From: Mycolicibacterium hassiacum DSM 44199
GTDB taxonomy: Bacteria; Actinomycetota; Actinomycetes; Mycobacteriales; Mycobacteriaceae
DNA length: 64,000 nt
Assembly: GCF_900603025.1 (NCBI RefSeq)
Contig: NZ_LR026975.1
Coordinates: 3,844,001-3,908,000 of the forward strand
Direction of reading: 5' to 3'
Part shown: piece after piece, positions 43,275 to 51,899 of the stretch
Layout of the letters: each line of letters begins with the position of its first letter
How positions within the stretch are numbered: the first letter of the stretch is position 1
Made by a program: the position numbers and the translations under genes
Notes under the pieces: model-generated
What the model was told of the DNA's origin: nothing
Seen by the model: the letters and a program-made list of their open reading frames with translations, nothing else
Databases searched by the model: none

Positions 43275-44383
43275 CGGTACCCCTGGGCGTAGTACTCGCG
43301 GTAGGTGAGGTGCGGGGCGGTCGACGGATGCAGGTCCCCGAAGATCTGCCCGATCTCGTTGATGGCGATCAGGTAGGCCGACTGCGTGCCGCCCGCGGCC
43401 AGGAACCTGTCGTAGGCACCCTCGAACCGGTCGTCGAGCTCACCGGGCGCGACGATGTCCGGCCCGCCCGCGGCAAGGATCTCCCGCTCCACCGCGAGCA
43501 CGTTCATGGTGGCGGCCCCTTCACCGGCGAGGCGGGAATTCACGTACGCCTCTTTGGAACTGCGGTCGAGCGGCGGGTTGTTGAGCGCGTGCCCGATCTC
43601 GTGGGCGAGCGCCTTGACCACCGCCTCGGGCCCGGCCGCGCGCACCGACGGGTCGATGTTGATGACCTTGTTCTGGAAGTCGCAGTAGGTGCCGCCCGGC
43701 TCGGAGGTGAATGTCCAGTCCGGGCCCAGCCTGGCCCACTGGTCGAGCAGCGTCGGCGACATCCGCGCGATCCGCCAGGCCTGGTCGTCGAGCACGCCCT
43801 CGAACGGCCGCACCGGCGTGCCCGGCACCGTTCGCTCGGTGGCGGGAAGGTCCGACGTCAGCCGCCGGTGACCGGCCGCCGGTTCGGTCAGCGGTGGTCG
43901 AAGCGCCTGGTATTCGCCGTTGAGTGCGGAAATGCGTTGTGCCACCACGCCCAGGTCGCGGTTGGCCCGTTCCAGCACCTCGGCGACCTCGGCCAGTCCC
44001 CGGTTGACGATCGGTAGCAGCAACTGCTGACGAAACGCCGACGGCGGGACCGCGGCCACGGCGTCGGCGACCCGGGCGCGAATCGCGTCGAGGTCGCGGC
44101 GCCCGGCCCGGATCACCTCCGCCGACCGGTTCACCTCGGCGGCGAGCCGACGGTCCAGGTCGGCCAGCGACCCCAGCACCCGGCTCTGCGCGTCGTTGAC
44201 GTCGCGGTAGGAATCGGCCGCAATACCGCTCCAGCCCGGGCCGGGACGTGCGGCATCGACGTCGGATCGCAGGCTGGTCAACCGCGGGCCGGCGTCGAAT
44301 CGGGTGCCGTCGATCGGATCGCCTGTTCCGAACGTCCGGTGCGCCGACGTCCACATGGCGTCGAATGCACCGAGCACGTCCAT
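43271..44383 (-). CDS. EspA/EspE-like type VII secretion substrate with a C-terminal zinc metallopeptidase domain
   Basis: A 370-residue protein. The N-terminal region MDVLGAFDAMWTSAHRTFGT then DPIDGTRFDAG and GPGWSGIAADSYRDVN resembles the EspA/EspE-type helical hairpin with a WxG turn (W51-G53). Helices follow to about residue 170, then a Pro-rich link. Residues about 220-370 carry the HExxH zinc motif (H261-E262-x-x-H265 in LAHEIGHALNN) and E288 in RLAGEGAATMN, 23 residues later, a gluzincin-like spacing. No signal peptide, as expected for type VII export. ATG at 44383 is used. Coupled to the lipoprotein gene. It may be an exported protease or peptidase toxin; no esx or ecc genes are nearby. 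Confidence 0.8.
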   Translation of the reverse strand: MDVLGAFDAMWTSAHRTFGTGDPIDGTRFDAGPRLTSLRSDVDAARPGPGWSGIAADSYRDVNDAQSRVLGSLADLDRRLAAEVNRSAEVIRAGRRDLDAIRARVADAVAAVPPSAFRQQLLLPIVNRGLAEVAEVLERANRDLGVVAQRISALNGEYQALRPPLTEPAAGHRRLTSDLPATERTVPGTPVRPFEGVLDDQAWRIARMSPTLLDQWARLGPDWTFTSEPGGTYCDFQNKVINIDPSVRAAGPEAVVKALAHEIGHALNNPPLDRSSKEAYVNSRLAGEGAATMNVLAVEREILAAGGPDIVAPGELDDRFEGAYDRFLAAGGTQSAYLIAINEIGQIFGDLHPSTAPHLTYREYYAQGYR

Positions 44384-44412
44384 CCGACACCCCTTCCTGC
44401 CGCGACGCGCGG

Positions 44413-45717
44413 TCAGGTCGAGTCTAGGGGCGCGGGAGACGGTGTCGTGACGGCAGTTTCGGCCGCCTCGCGGTCCCGGCCGATCTCGGCGAGGAAGATC
44501 CGGCTCGCCAGCAGATAGCACAGCGCCGCGCCGACCTGCGCCACCGGCACCAGCAACAGGGCGCGGCCCAGCGTGGCATCACCGAGCGCGGGCTGCAGCG
44601 CATCGCTGATCACCCCGGTCAGGAAGGGCCCCGCCGAGCCGATGATCGACCCGCAGAACAGAAAGATCGCCGATGCGGTCGCGCGCTGCTCCGGACGCGC
44701 CAGCCGCTGGATCGCCGCGACGGACGGCGCCATGTGGGCGATCCCGACCACATAGCCGATCGCGATGAACCACACCGCCGACGTCCGGTCGGCGACCAGG
44801 AACGCCGCCAGGGAGAACGGGGCCAGCGCCGCGATCATCCCCGCAACCAACCACAACAGCCAGCGGGGATCGCGGGCCGACAGCCGATCGGCCAGCACCC
44901 CGACGATCAGCAGACCGACGACGCCGGCCACCCCGCTGGCCAGCCCGTACTGCACGCCGACCTCCCCGAGGGTCATCCCGCGCTCCCGGATCAGATACGC
45001 CGGGGCGAAGGCGGTCAGCGAGTACCCGGCGAACGACACCAGCGCCGCGCCCAGGACGATGCAGGTAGCTGCGCCGCCCCAGCAGGCCCGGCAGGCGGCC
45101 GGGTCGGGGCCCCGACCCGGTGACCTCCGTGCGGGGCATGCGCTGCCGGGCCCCGAGCACCATCAGCACCGGCGGCGCGACGGCCACGCTGACCGCCCCC
45201 ATCACCACGAAGGCGGTGCGCCAGCCCAGGGCGTCGGCCAGCAGCCCGCCGGCCATCAGGCTGGCCATCGACGCCAACGGGATCGACACGGTGATCACCG
45301 CCAGCGGCGCGGCCCGCGCTCCGGCAGGAAGTTGCGCGCCACGTAGGCGTGTGCCGCCGGGGTGCTGCCGGCCTCGCCGATCGCGACCCCGACCCGGGTG
45401 AGCGCCAGCGCAAGCCCGGACACCACGGCGCCGCCGAGCATGGTCATCGCGCCCCACAGCGTCAGGCACGCCGAGACCACCAGGCCGAACGCGCCGCGGT
45501 CGGCGATCCGGGCGATGAACAGGCCCAACACCGCGTACACCAGTAGGAAGCCGAACCCGTTGATCACCCCGATCGCGGTGTCGGACAACTCCAGCTCGAC
45601 CCGGATCGGTTCGGCCAGCACCGCCGGCAGGAACCGGTCGGCGTAGTTGAGCACCCCGACGATCGCCAGCAGTACCACGGCCGTCCACGCCCGCAGCGGG
45701 GGATGATTTTGCTCCAC
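44413..45717 (-). pseudogene. MFS transporter with two compensating frameshifts
   Basis: The reverse strand encodes one MFS permease in three pieces. From GTG at 45717 the first frame reads VLNYADRFLPAVLAEPIRVE to RNFLPERG and then meets a stop at 45295. The sense continues in another frame from about 45311-45318 (APLAVITVSIPLASMASLMA to GLLGRRSYLH) and returns to the first frame near 45060-45064 (IVLGAALVSFAGYSLTAFAP) to the stop at 44413. This looks like a missing base and then an extra base. The family is sugar/anion-type MFS (spinster-like, NYADRF motif). Either a real pseudogene or two sequencing errors. It lies 29 bases upstream of the metallopeptidase gene. Confidence 0.8.
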
Positions 45718-45732
45718 GGGCTGCAGATTTGC

Positions 45733-45924
45733 ATGATTTTGTCTGGGAAACTCTTAAGACGCGCGATTGAGCTGCGGGAAAGGGGGTATTCGGCGAGCGT
45801 GGCGGAAGCGGACGAGCCAACCACGGTCGAGATCTGCGGCGGCTGCGGGTATCCGACTCTCGGATCGCAGCTCTGCGCCTTTTGCCAGGCGCTGGCGGCA
45901 GGACCCGATCGACCCGCTGCCTGA
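45733..45924 (+). CDS. Mini-protein with a CxxC-x11-CxxC zinc knuckle
   Basis: A frame of 63 codons. LLRRAIELRERGYSASVAEA precedes VEICGGCGYPTLGSQLCAFC, two CxxC pairs typical of a zinc ribbon; the CGYPT-x-C-FC arrangement recalls the zinc knuckle at the end of tRNA thiolation proteins (CTU1/TtuA-like), here alone. ATG at 45733 is used; GTG at 45799 would leave 42 residues including all cysteines. No clear ribosome site. It is divergent from the MFS pseudogene and converges with the VanX-type gene. Confidence 0.55.
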   Translation: MILSGKLLRRAIELRERGYSASVAEADEPTTVEICGGCGYPTLGSQLCAFCQALAAGPDRPAA

Positions 45925-45967
45925 AGTCTCGCGGGATGCGCCGGCCCGCCGGCGGCATCCCGTTTTT

Positions 45968-46636
45968 CTAGTTCACCGGTGCGCCGAGAATCGGGTGGTC
46001 GTCGTAGGCGTCCGGGGCGTCGAAGTGCCACCACTCGTTGCGGTACACCCTCAACCCGCCGATCGCCATCGCCTCCCGCAGCCGCGCCCGGTTGGCCTGG
46101 ACCTCGGCGCTGACCCCCTCGGTGGCATAGGCGTGGGCCCGTGGGACGAACGCGTCGAAATCGGTGCCCATGTCCACCAGCTCCCCATCCCGGGCCAGGG
46201 TCACATCGACCGATAACCCCGCCTCGTGGCTGCGGGCATACCGGCCGGGCCGCGACACCCACGGCTGGCCGACGACCTGATACATCCGCTGCTGCACGTG
46301 GTGCGGCCGGTAGCAGTCCCAGAACACCAGCGTCTCGCCCCCGCTGCGCAGCGCCTCCGCGGCGGCCGCCAGCCCGGGCGCGATGGACTCGTGCACCAGG
46401 CAGCGCGCGTCGGCGGGGTACATCGCCTCGCCGACGAAGTTGTCCGGCGTCGCATAGCGCAGGTCGATGACGGCGTCCGGAACCACGGTCCGGACGTCGA
46501 CCAGTCCCGCCGCCCGCGCCTTGTCCGAGACAGGTGGCACGTCCGACTCGGGCGCGGCCCCGGCGATCCCCGCGCCCGGGCCCGCCGGCAGCAGCGCCGT
46601 GCAGCACAGCAGAACTCGCGCGGCGATCCGTCGCAT
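45968..46636 (-). CDS. Exported D-alanyl-D-alanine dipeptidase (VanX/M15D family)
   Basis: A 222-residue exported dipeptidase. GGGAGG 4 bases upstream places the start at the ATG at 46636, not at 46660. Signal peptide MRRIAARVLLCCTALLPAGP ... cleaved near AGA. Zinc ligands H137 and D144 (RSHEAGLSVDVTL) and H204, with catalytic E201 (RNEWWHF), match VanX, which cleaves D-Ala-D-Ala. VIDLRYATPDNFVGE is the family N-terminal signature. In non-producers such enzymes recycle cell-wall peptides; no vanH or vanA neighbours are present, so resistance is not implied. Confidence 0.92.
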   Translation of the reverse strand: MRRIAARVLLCCTALLPAGPGAGIAGAAPESDVPPVSDKARAAGLVDVRTVVPDAVIDLRYATPDNFVGEAMYPADARCLVHESIAPGLAAAAEALRSGGETLVFWDCYRPHHVQQRMYQVVGQPWVSRPGRYARSHEAGLSVDVTLARDGELVDMGTDFDAFVPRAHAYATEGVSAEVQANRARLREAMAIGGLRVYRNEWWHFDAPDAYDDHPILGAPVN

Positions 46637-46755
46637 CGCACCTCCCGGTGACCGGCTCATGCCCCACCCACGCTAGCCGTCGCGGCGACGTCCGGTGAAA
46701 TACCTGGTCAAGCGGTTCTCGCTGAGCACTCGCACAGCGTGGCTGTGATCGGGCT

Positions 46756-46761
46756 TACACT
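46756..46761 (+). promoter_or_regulatory. -10 of a predicted leaderless promoter for the XdhC-type gene
   Basis: TACACT, six bases before the GTG at 46768, fits TANNNT-N6-start. No ribosome-binding site is visible. Confidence 0.45.
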
Positions 46762-46767
46762 GCCACC

Positions 46768-47913
46768 GTGCGCGACGTACTCGACGAGCTGCTGGCGATC
46801 TGGCGATCCGGCGGCACCGCCGGGGTCGCCACCGTGGTGCGCACCATCCGGTCGGCACCGCGTGAGCCCGGAGCCACCATGGTCGTCGCGCCGGACGGAT
46901 CGGTCGCCGGCTCGGTGTCCGGGGGGTGCATCGAGGCGGCGGTCTATGAGCTGGCCACCGAGGTGGTCGCCACCGGCCGGCCCGAGCTGCAGCGCTACGG
47001 CGTGAGCGACGACGACGCCTTCGCCGTCGGACTGACCTGCGGCGGGATCATCGACATCTTCACCGAGCCGGTGTCGCGCACGACCTTTCCCCAACTCGAG
47101 GCGGTGGCCGAGAACATCGCCGGGCACCGCCCGACCGCGGTCGCGACGGTGATCGCCCACCCCGACCCGGCCCGGGTCGGGCGCCGGCTGATCATCGGCG
47201 GCGATTCCGTCGACGGGTCGCTGGGCTCGGCGCGCGCCGACGCCGCCGTCGCCGACGACGCCCGCGGCCTGCTGGCGGCCGGCCGCACAACGGTCCTGAG
47301 CTACGGCCCGGACGGCGAGCGCCAGGGATCCGGCATGGAGGTGTTCGTCGCCAGCCACGCCCCGCCGCCGCGGATGCTGATCTTCGGCGCCATCGACTTC
47401 GCCGCCGCGCTCGCGCAGCAAGCCAAGTTCCTGGGCTACCGGGTGACGGTCTGCGACGCCCGCCCGGTGTTCGCCACCGCGGCCCGGTTCCCAACCGCCG
47501 ACGAGGTCGTCGTCGACTGGCCGGACCGCTATCTCACCGCGCAGGCCGAGATCGGGGCGATCGACGCACGCACCGCGATCTGCGTGCTCACCCACGATCC
47601 CAAGTTCGACGTGCCGGTGCTGCGGGTGGCGCTGCGACTGCCCGCGGTCGGCTACATCGGCGTGATGGGATCCCGGCGCACCCACAGCGACCGGCTGCGC
47701 CGGTTGCGCGAGGCGGGCCTGACCGACGCCGAACTCGCCCGGCTGGCCAGCCCGATCGGGTTGGACCTCGGGGCCCGCACGCCGGAGGAGACCGCGGTGT
47801 CGATCGCCGCGGAGATCATCGCCCGCCGGTGGGGCGGCGGCGGGCGGCCGCTGTCACAGACCGCGGGTCCCATCCACCACGAGGTACACCATGACGTTCC
47901 CGCAACCAGGTGA
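46768..47913 (+). CDS. XdhC/CoxI-family molybdenum-cofactor insertion protein
   Basis: A 381-residue XdhC-type protein. The N-terminal XdhC/CoxI part has GVATVVRTIRSAPREPGATM, SVSGGCIEAAV and GLTCGGIIDIF (the cysteines of GGC and TCGG are the conserved Moco-handling residues). The C-terminal Rossmann part has RMLIFGAIDFAAALAQQAKF and PAVGYIGVMGSRRTHSDRLRR. XdhC proteins hold, sulfurate and insert molybdenum cofactor into xanthine dehydrogenase-family enzymes. It lies just upstream of the hydroxylase operon, in the same direction, so it probably matures that enzyme. Confidence 0.92.
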   Translation: MRDVLDELLAIWRSGGTAGVATVVRTIRSAPREPGATMVVAPDGSVAGSVSGGCIEAAVYELATEVVATGRPELQRYGVSDDDAFAVGLTCGGIIDIFTEPVSRTTFPQLEAVAENIAGHRPTAVATVIAHPDPARVGRRLIIGGDSVDGSLGSARADAAVADDARGLLAAGRTTVLSYGPDGERQGSGMEVFVASHAPPPRMLIFGAIDFAAALAQQAKFLGYRVTVCDARPVFATAARFPTADEVVVDWPDRYLTAQAEIGAIDARTAICVLTHDPKFDVPVLRVALRLPAVGYIGVMGSRRTHSDRLRRLREAGLTDAELARLASPIGLDLGARTPEETAVSIAAEIIARRWGGGGRPLSQTAGPIHHEVHHDVPATR

Positions 47914-47944
47914 GACAACCACTACGGTAATGTCGCTCTCACCT

Positions 47945-48000
47945 TTCGACACTGCTTTTACCGCAGTACGATAACCACACTCTCGGCCTTCGGATTGGAG
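47945..48000 (+). promoter_or_regulatory. Promoter and ribosome site of the molybdenum hydroxylase operon
   Basis: TTCGAC (47945-47950) and TACGAT (47967-47972), 16 bases apart, fit a SigA-type promoter with a start near 47979. TTGGAG at 47995-48000 precedes the GTG at 48009 by 8 bases. Confidence 0.5.
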
Positions 48001-48008
48001 CGATAGAC

Positions 48009-50333
48009 GTGGCTTACGTAGGCACCCGGGTGGCCCGCGTCGAGGACACCCGCTTGCTCACCGGCCATGGCACGTTCGTCGACGACATCATCCGCCCGGG
48101 CATGCTGCATGCCTGTTTCGTGCGCAGCCCGTTCGCCCGGGCGCGCATCAAGGGCATCGACGCGTCGGTGGCCCTGCGACTGCCAGGGGTGCGGGCGGTG
48201 TTGACCGCCGCCGACATCAACCCGGAGGTCCACGAGGCCTGGCACGCGGTCGCCGGCAAGGACATGCCGGACACCCCGCGCCCGCCGCTGGCCGAGGGTG
48301 AGGCCAAGTTCGTCGGGGATCCGGTCGCGCTGGTCGTCGCCGAGAGCCGCTACATCGCCGAGGACGCCGTCGAACTCGTCGACGTCGACTACGAGCCGCT
48401 GCCCGCGGTCGCCGACTTCCGCAAGGCCGTCGGCGGCGCCGAGGCCGGTGCGCCGGTGGTGCACGAGGCCTACCCCGACAACGTGGCCGGCGGCCTGAGC
48501 GGTGCACCGCCGGACGAGGAGACGTTCGCCTCGGCCGCGCACGTCGCGACGGTCAACGTCTACCAGCAGATCCACGCGCCAGTCCCCATCGAGTGCCGCG
48601 GCATCGTGGCCGAATGGACCGCCGCCACCGAGGAACTCACCGTGTGGGCGGCCACCCAGACCCCGCACGAGCTGCGCGCGTTCGCGGCCCGCCTGCTCGG
48701 CATCCCCGCCCAGAAGGTGCGGGTGATCATGCGCGACACCGGCGGCGGGTTCGGCCAGAAGGTCGTGCCGATGCGCGAGGACATGGCGATCCTGATCGCC
48801 GCGCGCAAGGTGCCCGGCCCGCTGAAGTGGATCGAGGACCGGCGCGAGAACCTGATGGCCGCCCAGCAGTCCCGCCACGTCGACGGCACCGCCCGGATGG
48901 CGCTCGACGAGGACGGCAACATCCTCGCCGTCGACATCGACTTCACCTACGACATCGGCGCCTACCCCACCCCGTACCCGGTGCTGACCACCGCCGCGGT
49001 CGGCATGTTCTTCCCGGGCCCCTACCGGGTGCCCAAGGCCAGCTTCAACTACCGGACGGTGTTCTCCCACACCCCGGGCCTGGCGGCCTATCGCGGCCCT
49101 TGGCAGTACGAGACCCTGTGCCGGGAGATCCTGCTCGACATCGCCGCCCGACAGATGGGTATGGACCCGGTCGATCTGCGCCGCAGGAACCTGCTGCGCC
49201 GCGACGAGATGCCGTACTTCAACCCCAACGGCATGCCCTACGACCATGTGGCGCCCATCGAGACCTTCGAGCAGGCGGTGAAAATCCTTGACCACGAAGG
49301 ATTCCGCAAGGAGCAGGCCGAGGCACTGGCGGAGGGCCGCTACATCGGGTTGGGGTTCTCGGCCTACATCGAACCCACCGGCGCGAACACCGGTCACCTT
49401 GCCTCCGAGGGCGCCACCATCCGGATGGAACCCACCGGCAAGATCAACGTCTACGTCAACGGCGGGTCCACCGGGAACAGCATCGAGACCACCGTGGTGC
49501 AACTCACCGCCGACGTGCTCGGCGCGCTGATCGACGACGTCTCGACGATCCAGGGCGACACCGCCGTCACCCCGTACGGGGCGGGCACCCAGGGCAGCCG
49601 CAGCGGCCCGATGACCGCCGGCGCCGTGCACGAGGCGGGCTCGATCCTGCGCAGGCAGATCGTGGCGATCGCCGCTCACCTGCTCGACGTCGAGGCCGAT
49701 CAGATCGACCTGGGCGGTTCGAAAGCCTTTGTGCGCGACGACCCCTCGCGCTCGGTCGGATTCCCCGAGATCGCCTACCGGGCCTATTACGAACCGGGGC
49801 AACTGCCGCCCGGGGTGTCGGCCACGCTGGAGGCGACCGCGCGGTTCACCTCCCAGGCGCCGATCCACTGGGCCAACGCCACCCACGCGTGTACCTGCGA
49901 GGTCGACATCGAGACCGGGCAGGTGACGCTGACCCGCTACATCGTCAGCGAGGACGTCGGCCCGATGATCAACCCCAACGTGGTCGAGGGCCAGATCGCC
50001 GGCGGCACCGTGCAGGGCATCGGCGGTGCGCTGCTCGAGCACATGGTCTACGACGCCGACGGCAATCCGCTGGCGTCGACGTTCGTCGACTATCTGCTGC
50101 CGACCGCGACCGAGGTTCCGGTGATCGAGTTCGGCCACATCGAGATTCCCGGTCCCGGTGTCGGCGGTTACAAGGGCTGCGGCGAGGGCGGGGCCATCGG
50201 TTCGGGGGCCGCGGTCATCAATGCCGTCAACGACGCGCTGGCGCCGCTCGGAGTGACCATCACCCGGTTGCCGGCCAGCCCGTCGGCCATCGTCGCCCTG
50301 ATCGAGGAGTCCAAAAATGGAACTAGTCAATGA
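48009..50333 (+). CDS. Molybdenum hydroxylase large subunit (CoxL/xanthine dehydrogenase family)
   Basis: A 774-residue molybdopterin-binding catalytic subunit. Q250 in GGGFGQKVVPM contacts the cofactor, the active-site loop reads AYRGPWQYE (A360-W365), and E726 in GCGEGGAIGSG is the catalytic glutamate. True aerobic CO dehydrogenase (form I) has AYxCSFR with a copper-binding Cys; here Cys is missing, so CO oxidation is not supported. AYRGxx resembles form II or other uncharacterised members that hydroxylate N-heterocycles or aldehydes. Substrate unknown. GTG start with TTGGAG upstream. It overlaps the CoxG-like gene by 17 bases. Confidence 0.93.
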   Translation: MAYVGTRVARVEDTRLLTGHGTFVDDIIRPGMLHACFVRSPFARARIKGIDASVALRLPGVRAVLTAADINPEVHEAWHAVAGKDMPDTPRPPLAEGEAKFVGDPVALVVAESRYIAEDAVELVDVDYEPLPAVADFRKAVGGAEAGAPVVHEAYPDNVAGGLSGAPPDEETFASAAHVATVNVYQQIHAPVPIECRGIVAEWTAATEELTVWAATQTPHELRAFAARLLGIPAQKVRVIMRDTGGGFGQKVVPMREDMAILIAARKVPGPLKWIEDRRENLMAAQQSRHVDGTARMALDEDGNILAVDIDFTYDIGAYPTPYPVLTTAAVGMFFPGPYRVPKASFNYRTVFSHTPGLAAYRGPWQYETLCREILLDIAARQMGMDPVDLRRRNLLRRDEMPYFNPNGMPYDHVAPIETFEQAVKILDHEGFRKEQAEALAEGRYIGLGFSAYIEPTGANTGHLASEGATIRMEPTGKINVYVNGGSTGNSIETTVVQLTADVLGALIDDVSTIQGDTAVTPYGAGTQGSRSGPMTAGAVHEAGSILRRQIVAIAAHLLDVEADQIDLGGSKAFVRDDPSRSVGFPEIAYRAYYEPGQLPPGVSATLEATARFTSQAPIHWANATHACTCEVDIETGQVTLTRYIVSEDVGPMINPNVVEGQIAGGTVQGIGGALLEHMVYDADGNPLASTFVDYLLPTATEVPVIEFGHIEIPGPGVGGYKGCGEGGAIGSGAAVINAVNDALAPLGVTITRLPASPSAIVALIEESKNGTSQ

Positions 50334-51027
50334 GTTTCGGGTTCCGGTAGCACCGGACGAGGCATGGAAGGTGCTGACCGACGTGGAACGCGTCGCGCCC
50401 TGCATCCCCGGTGCCCGGCTGCTCGGCGTAAACGGTGACGAGTTCACCGGCGCGGTGAAGGTGAAGGTGGGCCCGATCACGGTGTCCTATCAGGGCGAGG
50501 CGTCCTTCGCGGAGAAGGACGAGGCCGCCCGCCGGGTGGTGATCAAGGCCAACGGCAAGGAGACCCGCGGCAGCGGAACGGCCGCGGCGGTCGTCACCGC
50601 GCAGTTGAAGGACGAGGGCTCCGCCGGCGCACCCGCCACCGGGGTGGTGATCACCACCGACCTGACCATCTCCGGCAAGGCCGCACAGTTCGGCCGCGGG
50701 GTGCTCGCCGATGTCGCGGCCAACCTGATCGGCCAGTTCGCCGAACGGCTCGAGGCCGACGTGCTCGGGGTGTCGTCGACCGGCAGCACAACGCCGGCCG
50801 GTGACGGATCGGCGGCCACCGCCGCCGCGCAGACCGGCGCGGCGGCAGGGGATGAATCGGTCGATCTGCTCAAGGTGATGGCGGTGCCGATGGCGAAGCG
50901 GTTCGCGCCGGTCGCGGCCGGGGTGGCGGCCGGGCTGCTCGTCGGCCTGCTGCTGGGACGACGGCGCCGGCGACCGGCGAGCGTGTCCGAGGAACTGCAG
51001 GCGGCTCTGGCGCGGCTGCTGTCATGA
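50317..51027 (+). CDS. CoxG-like SRPBCC protein with a C-terminal membrane anchor
   Basis: A 236-residue protein. Residues 1-145 are the CoxG/SRPBCC lipid-binding cavity domain (MELVNEFRVPVAPDEAWKVL, VERVAPCIPGARL, GPITVSYQGEASF). A linker rich in Ala/Gly/Thr leads to a transmembrane helix (FAPVAAGVAAGLLVGLLLG) and RRRRR at about residues 195-222. CoxG proteins attach the hydroxylase to the membrane and have been linked to quinone handling in CO dehydrogenase. The same role is inferred here, sending electrons to the respiratory quinone pool. Starts 17 bases inside the large-subunit gene and ends overlapping the FAD-subunit start by 4 bases. Confidence 0.92.
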   Translation: MELVNEFRVPVAPDEAWKVLTDVERVAPCIPGARLLGVNGDEFTGAVKVKVGPITVSYQGEASFAEKDEAARRVVIKANGKETRGSGTAAAVVTAQLKDEGSAGAPATGVVITTDLTISGKAAQFGRGVLADVAANLIGQFAERLEADVLGVSSTGSTTPAGDGSAATAAAQTGAAAGDESVDLLKVMAVPMAKRFAPVAAGVAAGLLVGLLLGRRRRRPASVSEELQAALARLLS

Positions 51028-51899
51028 AGCCCGCCGCGTTCGCCTACCACCGCCCCGAATCGGTCAAGGAGGCTCTCGCTCTCCTCGACGAATTCGGCGA
51101 TGACGCAAAGCTGTTGGCCGGTGGCCAGAGCCTGGTGCCGATGCTCAACATGCGGCTGACCCACTTCGACAACCTGATCGACATCAGCCGCATTGACGAG
51201 TTGAAGGGCATCGACCTGATCGGCGACGAGGTCCGCATCGCCGCGGGCACCCCGCACATGTGGGTGGGGATGGACGACGAGGTCGCCGACTCGGTGCCGT
51301 TGCTGACGGCCGCGACCCCGCTGATCGGGCACTTCCAGATCCGCACCCGCGGCACGCTGGGCGGGTCGATCGCCCATGCCGATCCGGCCGCCGAGTACGC
51401 GGCGGTGGCGGTGGCGCTCGACGCGCGGATCGAGGCGGTGTCGTCGCGGGGCAGCCGCCAGATCCCGGCCACCGAGTTCTTCACCGGCCTGTGGGAGACC
51501 GCGCTGGAGCCCGGCGAGATCCTCACCGCGGTCCGGTTCCCGGTCCGTACCGGCCGCTCCGGGTTCGCGATCGAGGAGTTCGCCCGCCGCCACGGCGATT
51601 TCGCGATCGCCGGCGCCGCGATCGCGGTGCAGCTCGACAACGACGACCGAGTGGCGCGGTGCGGCATCGGGCTGCTCGGTCTGGGGTCCACGCCGCTGCG
51701 CGGATCGGCCGCCGAACGCGCGGTGGCCGGCCGGCCGGTGGCCGAGATCAGCGCCGAGGAGGTGGGCCGGCTGGCGATCGACGGGCTCGACGACATCCCG
51801 TCGGATCTGCAGGGTTCGGCGGCGTATCGGGCCAAGGTCGGCGCCGTCATGGTGGCGCGCGCCTGGCAGTCTGCGATCACGGAGGCGAGCAATGCATGA
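51024..51899 (+). CDS. Molybdenum hydroxylase FAD-binding medium subunit (CoxM family)
   Basis: A 291-residue FAD subunit. LLAGGQSLVPMLNMRLTHFD is the CoxM/PCMH pyrophosphate-binding motif, and RTRGTLGGSIAHADPAAEY is the second FAD motif. EFARRHGDFAIAGAAIAVQL marks the C-terminal domain. It carries electrons from the 2Fe-2S subunit to FAD and on to the acceptor. Its ATG overlaps the CoxG-like stop by 4 bases, and its stop overlaps the small-subunit start region by 8 bases. Confidence 0.94.
   Translation: MKPAAFAYHRPESVKEALALLDEFGDDAKLLAGGQSLVPMLNMRLTHFDNLIDISRIDELKGIDLIGDEVRIAAGTPHMWVGMDDEVADSVPLLTAATPLIGHFQIRTRGTLGGSIAHADPAAEYAAVAVALDARIEAVSSRGSRQIPATEFFTGLWETALEPGEILTAVRFPVRTGRSGFAIEEFARRHGDFAIAGAAIAVQLDNDDRVARCGIGLLGLGSTPLRGSAAERAVAGRPVAEISAEEVGRLAIDGLDDIPSDLQGSAAYRAKVGAVMVARAWQSAITEASNA

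Noticed and set aside
45968..46636. Vancomycin-resistance operon based on the VanX-like gene
   Set aside because: No vanH, vanA-type ligase or VanRS genes are nearby; the exported dipeptidase more likely serves cell-wall turnover.
47958..50480. An open frame of 840 codons on the minus strand opposite the molybdenum hydroxylase large subunit
   Set aside because: It is a mirror of the plus-strand gene: His/Arg/Asp/Gly-rich with no domain, as GC-rich codon bias leaves antisense frames open. The plus strand has all catalytic motifs.
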